Source: CAZHBD01 sp964530555 (lineage in GTDB: Bacteria; Patescibacteriota; Saccharimonadia; Saccharimonadales; AWTP1-31). From it: a stretch of 14,251 nt of DNA. Under the pieces are notes generated by a model. The model saw only the letters and a list, made by a program, of their open reading frames with translations, searched no databases and had not been told where the DNA came from. Position 1 is the stretch's first letter; every line of letters starts with the position of its first letter. A program made the position numbers and the translations under genes. The stretch is taken from positions 1-14,251 of the forward strand of contig CAZHBD010000022.1 of the NCBI GenBank assembly GCA_964530555.1, written 5' to 3'. Shown here piece after piece: positions 1-7,640 of the stretch.

Positions 1-1
1 T

Positions 2-700
2 GGTGTGCTTGACGGCGAGCTCGTACCAGACGCATCAGGCAGCCTTTCTGTAGGGACAGACAGCGGTGCATATCGAGTAAAGACAGTTGCGGGTAACCCG
101 GTGACCATTATCAATGGTGGAACCATTCGTCTCGGACAAAAGCTTACGTTATACGTGAACGGAGATGTGATAATAAAGAACAATCTAAAATATTATGCTC
201 CAGGAGAAGAGACGCAAGTTAATAGTCCAGATGATATACCAAACTTTAGGCTGGTAGTTCACGGTAATATCTACATCTACAAAGATGTTACACAGCTGGA
301 TGGGACATACGTTGCGCGACCGTTAGTTACGGCTGACACAACAAATGACTCCAAGGGGATAATCTACACCTGTACCAAGGACAATGGTACGGCGTTTAGT
401 ATAGATGAGCTGTACGGAGAGTGTAAGAGTCAGCTAACGATCAACGGTTCATTCGTGGCTAAAAACGTGAAGCTGCTGCGAACCTTTGGGTCAATTCGTA
501 ATAGCGGTGGTTCGAACGAGTACCCAACCAGTGGTTCAACTCGCAGCTGTGATACTAGTGCCGGCGCAGTATCAGGCCGAAAAGTGTGCGCAGGCGAAGT
601 GTTCAACTTTACGCCAGAAAATTACATCGCCTTACCGCAAGAGAAAAAGGTGAATAATTCAGCCAATCAATACTTCAAAGTCTTGCCGCCGCTTTTGTAG
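2..700 (+). CDS. C-terminal part of a secreted-looking beta-rich protein, function unknown (5' truncated)
   Basis: The reading frame is open to the left edge of the window, so only the last ~232 residues are visible and the true start lies upstream; the in-frame GTG at position 5 is probably internal. I do not recognise the family. The visible part is rich in Gly, Asn, Thr and Val. It has short alternating beta-type stretches (for example LTLYVNGDVIIKNN and FRLVVHGNIYIYKD), typical of extracellular beta-helix or beta-sandwich proteins. Four cysteines lie in the second half and could form disulfides outside the membrane. No C-terminal membrane anchor or sortase signal is seen. It lies just upstream of the pilus operon in the same direction, separated by a promoter, so a role as a pilus-associated or surface protein is plausible but inferred only from position. 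Confidence 0.6.
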   Translation, partial: GVLDGELVPDASGSLSVGTDSGAYRVKTVAGNPVTIINGGTIRLGQKLTLYVNGDVIIKNNLKYYAPGEETQVNSPDDIPNFRLVVHGNIYIYKDVTQLDGTYVARPLVTADTTNDSKGIIYTCTKDNGTAFSIDELYGECKSQLTINGSFVAKNVKLLRTFGSIRNSGGSNEYPTSGSTRSCDTSAGAVSGRKVCAGEVFNFTPENYIALPQEKKVNNSANQYFKVLPPLL

Positions 701-732
701 CGAAAAACTGTTGCGCCAGCTTACGCTGCTTA

Positions 733-741
733 TGCTATAAT
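733..741 (+). promoter_or_regulatory. Extended -10 promoter of the pilM operon (leaderless type)
   Basis: TGCTATAAT is a perfect -10 hexamer (736-741) with an extended TGn motif. A weak -35-like TTGCGC lies at 711-716 with a long 19-base spacer. Only 10 bases separate the hexamer from the pilM ATG at 752. Transcription would therefore begin around 748, leaving a leader of about 3-5 bases and no room for a Shine-Dalgarno site. Confidence 0.7.
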
Positions 742-751
742 CTGGGTAACT

Positions 752-1792
752 ATGAGCATACTGAGTGGGGTATCAGAATTTTTCGGACTGGATATCGGCA
801 CCACGGCGGTTCGGTTGGTTGAGCTGCACGGGTCTGGTCAGGTTAAGGCCCTCGTAAAATATGCTTACTTGCCGGTTGACAGTAAAATTGCACTGAGTGA
901 CTCGAAAGGCGACCAACAGAAGCTGATGCAATCGGTCCGTGATCTGTTAGGACAGGCAAAAGTAACTACACGCAACGTAGCGGTAGGCCTGCCAAGCCAA
1001 AAAGTATTTAGTACCGTAGTAGATATTGATCGCTTAAGTCCCGGTGAGATTACCAAAACTATTCAGTATCAAGCCGATTCGCTCATTCCGACAGCAGTTG
1101 CAGATTCCAAAATCGACTGGGCAGTACTTGGTGATTCGCCAAAAGATAAGAACAAGGTCGAGGTGTTGCTAACCAGTGTTACGAACGAGTTTATTGAGAG
1201 CCGGCTCGACATGCTCGAATCAATCGGGCTAAATGTAATTGCTTTTGAGCCTGATCACATGGCTTTGGCTCGAGCGGTGATCCCTGCAGACGCGACAGCG
1301 GCGCAAATGGTTGTTGATATTGGCAGCAAGTCCACCGATATCGTAGTTAGCATGGCGGGTGCCCCTCGCTTAGCGCGCTCCATCCCTACTGGCTACGAGG
1401 CGATTCTGCGTGCGGCTAGCCAGAACCTCAATATTGATGAGAAGCAAGCGCAACAGTTTGTAAACAAGTTTGGTTTGAGCAAAGACAAACTTGAAGGGCA
1501 GATATACAACGCCATTATCAGTACTATTGAGATACTGGCTACCGAAATTGATAAATCCATAAAATTTTTCCAGGCTCGTTACCCTGAGCAGAAGATCGAA
1601 CGTATTATCATGACGGGTGGTTCGTCATCGCTTCCAGAGTTTCCGCTTTTCATTGCAAACAAATTTGGTCTGAATGTCGAAATCGGCAATGCGTGGCGTA
1701 ATGTATCGTTTCCGGCTGACCGGCAAAATGAGTTACTGGCTGCTTCGAGCACCTTTGGTGTTGCGGCTGGTTTGGCGGAGAGGGAAGAGTAG
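752..1792 (+). CDS. pilM: Type IV pilus assembly protein PilM, actin-like ATPase
   Basis: PilM is the cytoplasmic actin/FtsA-like component of the T4P machine that binds the N-terminal tail of PilN and links the membrane alignment complex to the motor. The 346-aa length is normal for the family. The actin-fold nucleotide-binding signatures are present: phosphate-1 loop DIGTT at residues 14-18, the second phosphate loop VVDIGSKSTD starting at 187, and the adenosine motif MTGGSSSLPEF at 287-297. There is no membrane segment. The ATG at 752 directly precedes the conserved FFGLDIG start and follows a strong extended -10 box by 10 bases, so the message is probably near-leaderless. It is the first gene of the pilus operon; its TAG abuts the ATG of the pilN-like gene, suggesting translational coupling. 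Family assignment is confident. Confidence 0.93.
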   Translation: MSILSGVSEFFGLDIGTTAVRLVELHGSGQVKALVKYAYLPVDSKIALSDSKGDQQKLMQSVRDLLGQAKVTTRNVAVGLPSQKVFSTVVDIDRLSPGEITKTIQYQADSLIPTAVADSKIDWAVLGDSPKDKNKVEVLLTSVTNEFIESRLDMLESIGLNVIAFEPDHMALARAVIPADATAAQMVVDIGSKSTDIVVSMAGAPRLARSIPTGYEAILRAASQNLNIDEKQAQQFVNKFGLSKDKLEGQIYNAIISTIEILATEIDKSIKFFQARYPEQKIERIIMTGGSSSLPEFPLFIANKFGLNVEIGNAWRNVSFPADRQNELLAASSTFGVAAGLAEREE

Positions 1793-2479
1793 ATGATTCA
1801 ATTTAACCTGTTACCAGATGTCAAATTGCAGTACAGCAAGGCGAAGAACCTTAAACGAACTGTCATGGTTATTTCTATGCTGGTCGCAGGCAGCGCAGCA
1901 GCCGTGTTTATCTTACTATTCATGACGGTTAATGTATTCCAAAAAACGCATCTGAGTCATCTGAATAGCGACATTAAGCAGAAATCAAGTCAACTTAAGA
2001 GTACGAAAGATCTTGATAAAGTTTTAACTATTCAAAATCAGCTCAACAGTCTCACTACCCTGCATGACCAGAAGCCAGTCACCAGCCGCCTGTTCGACTA
2101 TCTGGGGCAGCTAGTTCCAACTCAGGTTAATATTGGCAAACTTGATATTGATTTTGCCAAAACCAGTTTAACGGTAACAGGTACCACCGACAGCTTAGGA
2201 ACGGTGAATAAGTTTATCGACACCCTGAAATTCACCACATATGACTACGACCTAAATGGCACCAAGAAACAGATCACACCATTTAGCCAGGTGGTACTGG
2301 CTTCGTTTAGCCGAAATGACAAAGACGCCACCTACCAGATAAAAGCCGTGTTTGATAAGTCGATTTTTGACTCGGGCACGAAGGGTAAGCTTACCGTTCC
2401 AAAGATAACCAGCAACCGCTCAGAAACTGAAAAACCAACCGATTTGTTCAAAGATTTACCAACAACCAAGGAACAGTAA
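1793..2479 (+). CDS. pilN: PilN-like type IV pilus inner-membrane alignment protein
   Basis: A 228-aa bitopic membrane protein in the PilN position. Residues 1-8 carry the family hallmark, an N-terminal FNLLP peptide (residues 4-8). In characterised systems the corresponding INLLP tail inserts into a groove of PilM. One transmembrane helix spans about residues 23-45. It is followed by a polar, coiled-coil-like stretch (about 50-90) and an extracytoplasmic alpha/beta domain (about 100-200) like the ferredoxin-like fold of PilN/PilO. The C-terminal tail is charged. It starts immediately after the pilM stop, with an AGGGA Shine-Dalgarno at 1781-1785 and 7-base spacing. It is expected to pair with the next gene product. 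The PilN call rests on the N-terminal motif, topology and gene order; sequence similarity in this family is generally low. Confidence 0.82.
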   Translation: MIQFNLLPDVKLQYSKAKNLKRTVMVISMLVAGSAAAVFILLFMTVNVFQKTHLSHLNSDIKQKSSQLKSTKDLDKVLTIQNQLNSLTTLHDQKPVTSRLFDYLGQLVPTQVNIGKLDIDFAKTSLTVTGTTDSLGTVNKFIDTLKFTTYDYDLNGTKKQITPFSQVVLASFSRNDKDATYQIKAVFDKSIFDSGTKGKLTVPKITSNRSETEKPTDLFKDLPTTKEQ

Positions 2480-2481
2480 CC

Positions 2482-3162
2482 ATGCTAGCGCCAAAAATGC
2501 AATTTTCAACCAAGCGACTCCAGATCAGTAAGGCAAATGCTCAAATGGTAGGTATTATCGCAGGCGCTGTGTTTATCGCTGTATTTTCACTTGTTTCATC
2601 AAAAGCATTGTGGACCCAGCGTAGCTACCAAGCCAAGGTTATTGGTAAGAAAGAAAAAGCTCGAGACCAGCTGCAGGCCAACATCGAAGCAGTCAGTAAG
2701 CTGGCAACATCCTATCAAGGGTTTGTTGGTTCTTCTGAGAACGTATTAGGTGGCAACCCAGCGGGGACAGGCGATAAAGATGGCGATAACGCCAAATTGG
2801 TGCTTGATGCCTTGCCAAGCAAATATGACTTCCCGGCGCTTACCACTAGCCTGGAAAAACTTCTGACCGAAAAGAACTTTAAGATTGGTTCCATAACTGG
2901 AACTGATGATGAAGTTGCGCAGTCCAAGAATGCATCTAGTGATTCACCAAAACCCATTCCCATGGCATTTAGTGTCAATGTAACCGGCTCGTATGATAGT
3001 GTCAAAGATCTAATAGGCACCTTCGAGAAGTCGATCAGGCCGTTCAGTATGTCAACGGTGTCGTTCTCGGGTAATAATAACAGCCTGCAACTGACTGTTA
3101 CTGCCAATACGTACTATCAGCCAGAAAAAGCACTCAACATTAGGCAGGAGCTTGTGAAATGA
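2482..3162 (+). CDS. pilO: PilO-like type IV pilus inner-membrane alignment protein
   Basis: A 226-aa protein with the PilO plan: a short basic cytoplasmic tail (about 1-21), one transmembrane helix (about 22-42), a charged coiled-coil region (about 48-80) and an extracytoplasmic domain. The C-terminal half contains the pattern expected for a ferredoxin-like PilO domain (AFSVNVTGSYDSVKDLIGTF at about 157-176, then strands). A Gly/Asp/Asn-rich linker near residues 88-105 separates coil and domain. In known systems PilO heterodimerises with PilN and connects the motor to the outer parts of the machine. An AAGGAA site at 2468-2473 supports the ATG at 2482. Its TGA overlaps the next ATG by four bases (ATGA), implying coupled translation. 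The assignment relies on topology and gene order. Confidence 0.8.
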   Translation: MLAPKMQFSTKRLQISKANAQMVGIIAGAVFIAVFSLVSSKALWTQRSYQAKVIGKKEKARDQLQANIEAVSKLATSYQGFVGSSENVLGGNPAGTGDKDGDNAKLVLDALPSKYDFPALTTSLEKLLTEKNFKIGSITGTDDEVAQSKNASSDSPKPIPMAFSVNVTGSYDSVKDLIGTFEKSIRPFSMSTVSFSGNNNSLQLTVTANTYYQPEKALNIRQELVK

Positions 3163-3410
3163 AACAAAAGGATATAGCGCTCATTATTGTTGCCGCTTTT
3201 GTTAGTGCAATTTTGTCAGTCGTGCTATCGAATGTACTCATCGCTCCTTCGAAAAATCGCCAGCAAAAGGCGGAAGTCGTTGATGCAATAACACCAGATT
3301 TCCGTTTGCCTGACACGCGTTACTTTAATAAAGATTCTGTAAACCCCACCAAGCGTATTACAATTGGCGAAGACGGGAACAAGACTCCGTTTAATGACAA
3401 AAAGAACTAG
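3159..3410 (+). CDS. Small single-helix membrane protein in the PilP position of the pilus operon
   Basis: An 83-aa protein I cannot assign to a named family. It has a short polar start, one transmembrane helix at about residues 6-29, and a ~54-residue hydrophilic tail rich in Lys, Asp, Asn and Pro with no cysteine. There is no lipobox, so it is not a PilP-type lipoprotein, although it sits exactly where pilP follows pilO in Gram-negative operons. The start is well supported: AGGAG at 3146-3150 with 8-base spacing, plus an ATGA overlap with the upstream gene. The tail (TPDFRLPDTRYF near residues 45-56) looks like an extended binding segment rather than a folded domain. A role as an accessory partner of the PilN/PilO pair or of PilC is inferred from the operon only. 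Confidence 0.75.
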   Translation: MKQKDIALIIVAAFVSAILSVVLSNVLIAPSKNRQQKAEVVDAITPDFRLPDTRYFNKDSVNPTKRITIGEDGNKTPFNDKKN

Positions 3411-3423
3411 CGAGGGACGCTAG
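3407..3423 (+). promoter_or_regulatory. Inverted repeat enclosing the pilB ribosome-binding site
   Basis: CTAGCG (3407-3412) and CGCTAG (3418-3423) are perfect inverted repeats around a 5-base loop AGGGA, which is the pilB Shine-Dalgarno core. The left arm contains the TAG stop of the small upstream gene, and the right arm ends one base before the pilB ATG. In RNA this would form a 6-bp hairpin displaying the SD in its loop. A ribosome terminating on the upstream gene would melt it. Regulatory function is inferred; the repeat is seen directly. Confidence 0.45.
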
Positions 3424-3424
3424 C

Positions 3425-5239
3425 ATGAGTGTGCTTTCGGCCACAACACAGCGACAGGTGGAAGATGAGTTGGTAGCTCAGGGCTTATTAACACAAGAAA
3501 GGCTGGACGAATTACACCAGAAAGCCCAGCAAGATAATACGCCTATTCTCAGCTTGCTCAGTAGTGAAGGACACATTAGCGAAGAAGATCTTACGCGCAC
3601 TACCGCCAAGGTGACAAGAGTGCCCTATGTGAACCTGAGCAACGCTAAAATCGATGCCGATGTATTGGCTCTGTTACCACAAGATATTGCGGAACGCTAC
3701 ATGGCTGTGCCGTTGGGCGAAATGCAACATCGTCTGGTAGTCGCTATGCTCGATGCCGATAATGTCCAGGCCGCAGACTTCCTGTCGAATAAGATAGGCC
3801 GTCCGCTGAAGGTGTATGCGGCCAGTGAAGGCGGCATTCGTCGTGTACTTAAGCAGTACAGCGAACGAATTGATTCGACGATGATGGGTGCACTCGAGTC
3901 AGCAGGCAATGCAGCTACGTCGCTTGGACTAGGAGCGACCGATGCGCAAAAGGCGGGGGACGCCTCTGGCAAAGACAATAACATTCGTACTATTGTCCAA
4001 GATTCACCGATAAGTAAAGCGCTGTCGACCATTCTCGAGTATGCTGCCAAGAATCGGGCAAGTGATGTACACATCGAATCTCTCGAGAAAATAATAAAAA
4101 TCCGTGCTCGAATTGACGGTGTGCTGCGCGAAATTATGAAGTTACCTAAGAGCACCGAAGCACCGCTAGTCTCGCGCATCAAGATCCTTTCAAATCTCAA
4201 AATAGACGAACACCGTATCCCGCAAGACGGTTCATTCACGATTATGGTAGATAATCGCCCTATCGACCTGCGTATTGCTATCAGCCCTGTGGTCTGGGGT
4301 GAACAAGTGGTGATTCGTCTGCTCGACAAAACTGGTACTAGCCTCAAGCTCGAAGACATGGGATACCACGGGCGTGCCTTAAGGGCGATCCGTAAAGGCC
4401 TGGAAATGCCAAATGGAATGATCCTCACCAGTGGTCCGACGGGCTCTGGTAAGTCTACCTCAATGTACGCCTTGCTCCAGGAAATCAAGAACGATGCCAT
4501 TAACATTGTCACACTTGAAGACCCGGTTGAATACAAGATGGAGGGCATTAACCAAATACAGGTTAATACAGAGGTTGGGCTTACTTTTGCAACTGGTTTA
4601 CGTTCAATCCTGCGTCAAGATCCCGACGTAGTGATGGTGGGAGAAATTCGTGACAAAGAAACCGCCCAGCTTGCAGTTCAGGCAGCCTTGACCGGGCACT
4701 TAGTATTCAGTACGCTCCACACTAACTCAGCGGCTGGTATCTTGCCTCGTTTGCTCGATATGGGTATTGAGCCGTTCTTGATCGCCAGCACGGTGCATAC
4801 GGTTATTGGTCAACGATTGGTGCGCCGCCTGACTAAAGACCCTGAGTCGTATCAATCAGACGCCAAAGAAACAGCCGCCATCAAGGAGACACTTGGCAAG
4901 CTCCTGCCCGCCAGCAAAGAAGATCAGGCCAAAGTCGCACAAGATTTAGGCTTTGAGAACTTGCCTCTTGTAGGGCAAAATGCTTATACTTTATTCAAGG
5001 GCAAAGATAACCCTGATACGCCTGGTGGGTACAAAGGGCGGCTCGGTCTCTACGAAGTATTTCCGGTGACCGAAACCATCCAAAACTTGATTCTGAAGCG
5101 TTCAACGAGCACCGAAATTCAAAACGTGGCTCGTAGCGAAGGAATGATTACCATGCGCGAAGACGGCTATCTGAAAGCACTAGCAGGGATGACCTCCTTA
5201 AACGAAGTTAACCGTGTGGCAGCGCTCGATAGCGCCTAA
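3425..5239 (+). CDS. pilB: Type IV pilus extension ATPase PilB
   Basis: A hexameric cytoplasmic GspE/PilB-family ATPase that powers pilin polymerisation through PilC. At 604 aa it is full length. It has an N-terminal GspE/MshE-like domain (about 10-150), an Ala/Gly-rich linker (about 160-185), an N2 domain beginning near ASDVHIE, then the core. Core motifs are Walker A GPTGSGKST (337-345), Asp box IVTLEDPVEY (361-370), Walker B/GEIRD (402-410) and His box GHLVFSTLHTN (424-434). The C-terminal GYKGRLGLYEVF (535-546) is typical of the family. Unusually, the protein has no cysteine at all, so the usual four-cysteine zinc site before GYxGR is absent; a ~65-residue charged segment fills that region. 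The SD AGGGA sits 7 bases before the ATG, inside a hairpin loop. pilT follows 26 bases downstream. Confidence 0.96.
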   Translation: MSVLSATTQRQVEDELVAQGLLTQERLDELHQKAQQDNTPILSLLSSEGHISEEDLTRTTAKVTRVPYVNLSNAKIDADVLALLPQDIAERYMAVPLGEMQHRLVVAMLDADNVQAADFLSNKIGRPLKVYAASEGGIRRVLKQYSERIDSTMMGALESAGNAATSLGLGATDAQKAGDASGKDNNIRTIVQDSPISKALSTILEYAAKNRASDVHIESLEKIIKIRARIDGVLREIMKLPKSTEAPLVSRIKILSNLKIDEHRIPQDGSFTIMVDNRPIDLRIAISPVVWGEQVVIRLLDKTGTSLKLEDMGYHGRALRAIRKGLEMPNGMILTSGPTGSGKSTSMYALLQEIKNDAINIVTLEDPVEYKMEGINQIQVNTEVGLTFATGLRSILRQDPDVVMVGEIRDKETAQLAVQAALTGHLVFSTLHTNSAAGILPRLLDMGIEPFLIASTVHTVIGQRLVRRLTKDPESYQSDAKETAAIKETLGKLLPASKEDQAKVAQDLGFENLPLVGQNAYTLFKGKDNPDTPGGYKGRLGLYEVFPVTETIQNLILKRSTSTEIQNVARSEGMITMREDGYLKALAGMTSLNEVNRVAALDSA

Positions 5240-5265
5240 GTCAGGAAAGAAAAGGGTGGAATAAC

Positions 5266-6330
5266 ATGCAACAACAGCGGATCGAGATACTCCTAGAAGA
5301 AGTAATCAAGAAAAAGGCTTCTGACCTTCACTTGCAGGTTGGCCTACCGCCAATGTTGCGTATTGACGGTGCATTAGTGCCGGTTAACGCCGCTGAGCCG
5401 CTGACCGAGGAGGGGGTGGAGTCGCTCGTCTTTGCGATTTTAGACGAGGACCAGAAACAGATCCTACTTAAAGATAAAGAGTTCGATTTCAGCTTCGCCT
5501 TCGGTGACTTGGGAAGATTCCGTGTTAACGCCTTTCACGAGCGTGGCAACCTAGCTGCCGCTCTGCGTTTGATCCCGACCGAAATCCTGAGTGTCGAACA
5601 GCTTGGCCTTCCACCCATTGTGAATAAATTTGCTGATTACCCACGGGGATTGGTGTTGGTAACTGGTCCAACAGGTTCCGGTAAGTCAACTTCGCTTGCC
5701 GCGCTGATTAACAAGATTAATCACGAGCGTGCAACACACATTATCACCATCGAAGATCCTATCGAATACACCCACAAGTCGATTAAATCAGTGATAGTAC
5801 AGCGTGAAGTTCACTACGACACCTACTCGTTTAGTGCAGCACTTCGTTCGAGCTTGCGTGAGGACCCGGACGTTGTGCTGATCGGAGAAATGCGCGACCT
5901 CGAGACCATCAGCTCGGCTATTACCATCGCTGAAACTGGTCACTTGGTTTTTGCGACGCTCCACACCAATAGTGCCAGCCAATCAATCGATCGTATGATC
6001 GATGTATTCCCGCCGCACCAACAGCCCCAGATTCGCTCGCAGCTCGCAAACATCCTCATGGCTATCTGTTCCCAGCGCTTGATCCCGGCCATTGGTGGTG
6101 GCCGTATTGCTGCCGCCGAAGTGTTGATTGCTACACCAGCTGTACGCAATATTATTCGCGAAGGCAAGAGCCATCAGCTTGAGGCGGTCATCCAGACCGG
6201 TGCTGAGTTCGGTATGCAGTCTATGGACCATACGCTGGTTAACTTGATCCACAACGGTACTATTAGCTACGAGGAGGCTCGCAACTACGCAGTTGACCTT
6301 GACGAGCTAGATAGGCTGATGAGAGGCTAG
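5266..6330 (+). CDS. pilT: Type IV pilus retraction ATPase PilT
   Basis: PilT is the hexameric motor that depolymerises the pilus and gives retraction and twitching. The 354-aa length matches the family. The N-terminal PAS-like domain includes the typical ASDLHLQVGLPP (18-29). Core motifs are Walker A GPTGSGKST (134-142), Asp box ITIEDPIEY (160-168), Walker B and GEMRD (203-211) and His box GHLVFATLHTN (225-235). The C-terminal AVRNIIRE (292-299) is the AIRNLIRE retraction motif that distinguishes PilT from PilB. An AGGGTGGA ribosome site at 5253-5260 supports the ATG. It lies between pilB and pilC in one operon. PilT implies a dynamic, retractile pilus rather than a static secretion pseudopilus. 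Confidence 0.96.
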   Translation: MQQQRIEILLEEVIKKKASDLHLQVGLPPMLRIDGALVPVNAAEPLTEEGVESLVFAILDEDQKQILLKDKEFDFSFAFGDLGRFRVNAFHERGNLAAALRLIPTEILSVEQLGLPPIVNKFADYPRGLVLVTGPTGSGKSTSLAALINKINHERATHIITIEDPIEYTHKSIKSVIVQREVHYDTYSFSAALRSSLREDPDVVLIGEMRDLETISSAITIAETGHLVFATLHTNSASQSIDRMIDVFPPHQQPQIRSQLANILMAICSQRLIPAIGGGRIAAAEVLIATPAVRNIIREGKSHQLEAVIQTGAEFGMQSMDHTLVNLIHNGTISYEEARNYAVDLDELDRLMRG

Positions 6331-6334
6331 CTCG

Positions 6335-7549
6335 ATGCTGACGTTTGAGTACACGGCGCGCTCCGGCACTGGCGAGAAGGTAAAGTCTGAAGTTCAGGCC
6401 GATACCGAATCGGCAGCGGCTAAGCTTATTCGTGATCAGGGCTTGTCGCCAATTGATATCCGCCCCAAAGATGCTAGCATGGGCGGACTCAAGCGTTTTA
6501 CGCATCGCATTCCGATCAAGGATAAGGTGTTATTCTCGCGCCAGCTTTCCACACTTATAAACGCCGGCCTGCCACTGGTGCAGAGTTTGCGAAGCGTTGG
6601 GGGCCAGACGACCAATAAGTCGCTCAAGATGATCATCAATCAGATAGTTGTGGATGTCGAAGGCGGTGCCGCCTTTTCGGTTGCTCTCGGGCGTCATCCA
6701 GACGCCTTTAACCAAGTCTTTGTTAGCATGGTAGCAGCCGGCGAAACCTCGGGGACGCTTGACAAGGCCCTTGAACGCTTGGCTTCGCAACAAGAAAAAG
6801 ACGCCGAGATTATCAGTAAAGTTCGCGGTGCAATGGTTTATCCGGCTGTGGTTATCCTGGTGATGATTGCCGTTGTAGGCTTTATGATCGTCAAAGTGCT
6901 CCCACAGGTGGAAATCCTGTATAAAGACTTGCCAGGGGCGAATCTCCCGCTGGTTACTAAAATATTACTGTGGGTGAGTCATGCTGCCACGAAATACTGG
7001 TGGATCGTTGTGGCGCTTGTCATTGGAGGTACGGCATTTACTTCGCGCTGGGCTCGCACACTGGGGGGTAAGTCAGCTATTGATGGAGTAAAGATGAAAA
7101 TGCCCCTGCTTGGCCCATTGTTTATGAAGCTCTACATGGCCCGTTTTGCGCGTACCGGTGCAACTCTGGTGGGCAGCGGTGTACCGCTTATCCAGATGCT
7201 TAATATTACTGGCGCAGCAATCAACAACGTACATATCGAGAAATCGCTCAAAAACGCGACCGAGAAGGTCAAGGGTGGTAAGGCTTTATCCGATTCGCTG
7301 CAAGGCGATCCTCATTTCCTGGAGCTGGTGCCCAATATGCTGCGTATTGGTGAGCAATCGGGTTCTATGGAGGCTATGATGGAAAAGGTGGCTGACTACT
7401 ATGAAAAAGAAGTTGATACGCAGATAAAAAACATCTCAACCGTTATCGAGCCTTTTCTCATGGTGCTCCTTGGGGTAATGGCGTTTATCATTGTCGCAGC
7501 GGTGCTTTTACCTATCTACGGCCTGGCTGGACAGACCATTATCAAGTAA
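6335..7549 (+). CDS. pilC: Type IV pilus inner-membrane platform protein PilC
   Basis: PilC (GspF family) is the integral-membrane platform on which PilB and PilT act to add or remove pilins. The 404-aa length is typical. An N-terminal cytoplasmic segment (about 1-60) is followed by two repeated T2SSF domains (about 65-190 and 265-390). Each contains the family pattern of a FxRxLxxLxxAGxPL-type helix and a GExSGxL turn (AGETSGTLDKAL at about 135-146; IGEQSGSMEAMM at about 340-351). Three hydrophobic helices lie near 170-193, 220-238 and 373-398. GAGAGG-like SD sequence at 6321-6326 (GAGAGG) overlaps the end of pilT, and the ATG is 4 bases past the pilT stop. It appears to be the last gene of the long operon; the next gene has its own promoter. 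Confidence 0.95.
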   Translation: MLTFEYTARSGTGEKVKSEVQADTESAAAKLIRDQGLSPIDIRPKDASMGGLKRFTHRIPIKDKVLFSRQLSTLINAGLPLVQSLRSVGGQTTNKSLKMIINQIVVDVEGGAAFSVALGRHPDAFNQVFVSMVAAGETSGTLDKALERLASQQEKDAEIISKVRGAMVYPAVVILVMIAVVGFMIVKVLPQVEILYKDLPGANLPLVTKILLWVSHAATKYWWIVVALVIGGTAFTSRWARTLGGKSAIDGVKMKMPLLGPLFMKLYMARFARTGATLVGSGVPLIQMLNITGAAINNVHIEKSLKNATEKVKGGKALSDSLQGDPHFLELVPNMLRIGEQSGSMEAMMEKVADYYEKEVDTQIKNISTVIEPFLMVLLGVMAFIIVAAVLLPIYGLAGQTIIK

Positions 7550-7563
7550 TGACTGGGGAAAAG

Positions 7564-7580
7564 TGCTTGCATTTCAAGCA
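7564..7580 (+). promoter_or_regulatory. Inverted repeat over the -35 box of the major pilin promoter
   Basis: TGCTTG (7564-7569), a 5-base spacer, then CAAGCA (7575-7580) form a perfect 6-bp inverted repeat. It spans the predicted -35 element at 7567-7572, the position expected for a transcription-factor operator. As RNA it could also be the 3' hairpin of the pilC transcript, but no T-tract follows, so it is a poor terminator. Function is inferred. Confidence 0.4.
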
Positions 7581-7595
7581 TAAGCGGTTTATATT
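7567..7595 (+). promoter_or_regulatory. Promoter of the major pilin gene
   Basis: TTGCAT (7567-7572), a 17-base spacer and TATATT (7590-7595) form a good vegetative-type promoter, matching the consensus at 4/6 and 5/6. The predicted start near 7602 leaves a ~39-base leader with an AGGGGG ribosome site at 7626-7631, 9 bases before the ATG at 7641. The gene therefore uses conventional SD initiation. Confidence 0.65.
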
Positions 7596-7640
7596 TAGCT
7601 CATCCGTTAACAAAATAATTTATGTAGGGGGCATACATAC

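Noticed and set aside
717..728. CAGC-TTAC-GCTG dyad in the pilM promoter spacer
   Set aside because: Only four base pairs, and not conserved in the otherwise similar promoter at 9023-9038; likely chance.
3697..4548. Long open frame of 283 codons on the minus strand inside pilB
   Set aside because: It lies antisense to the conserved ATPase motifs, its translation has no recognisable domain and is Ser/Arg/Ile-rich as expected of a mirror frame, and no ribosome site supports it. The same holds for the minus-strand frames within pilO, pilT, pilC and the prepilins.
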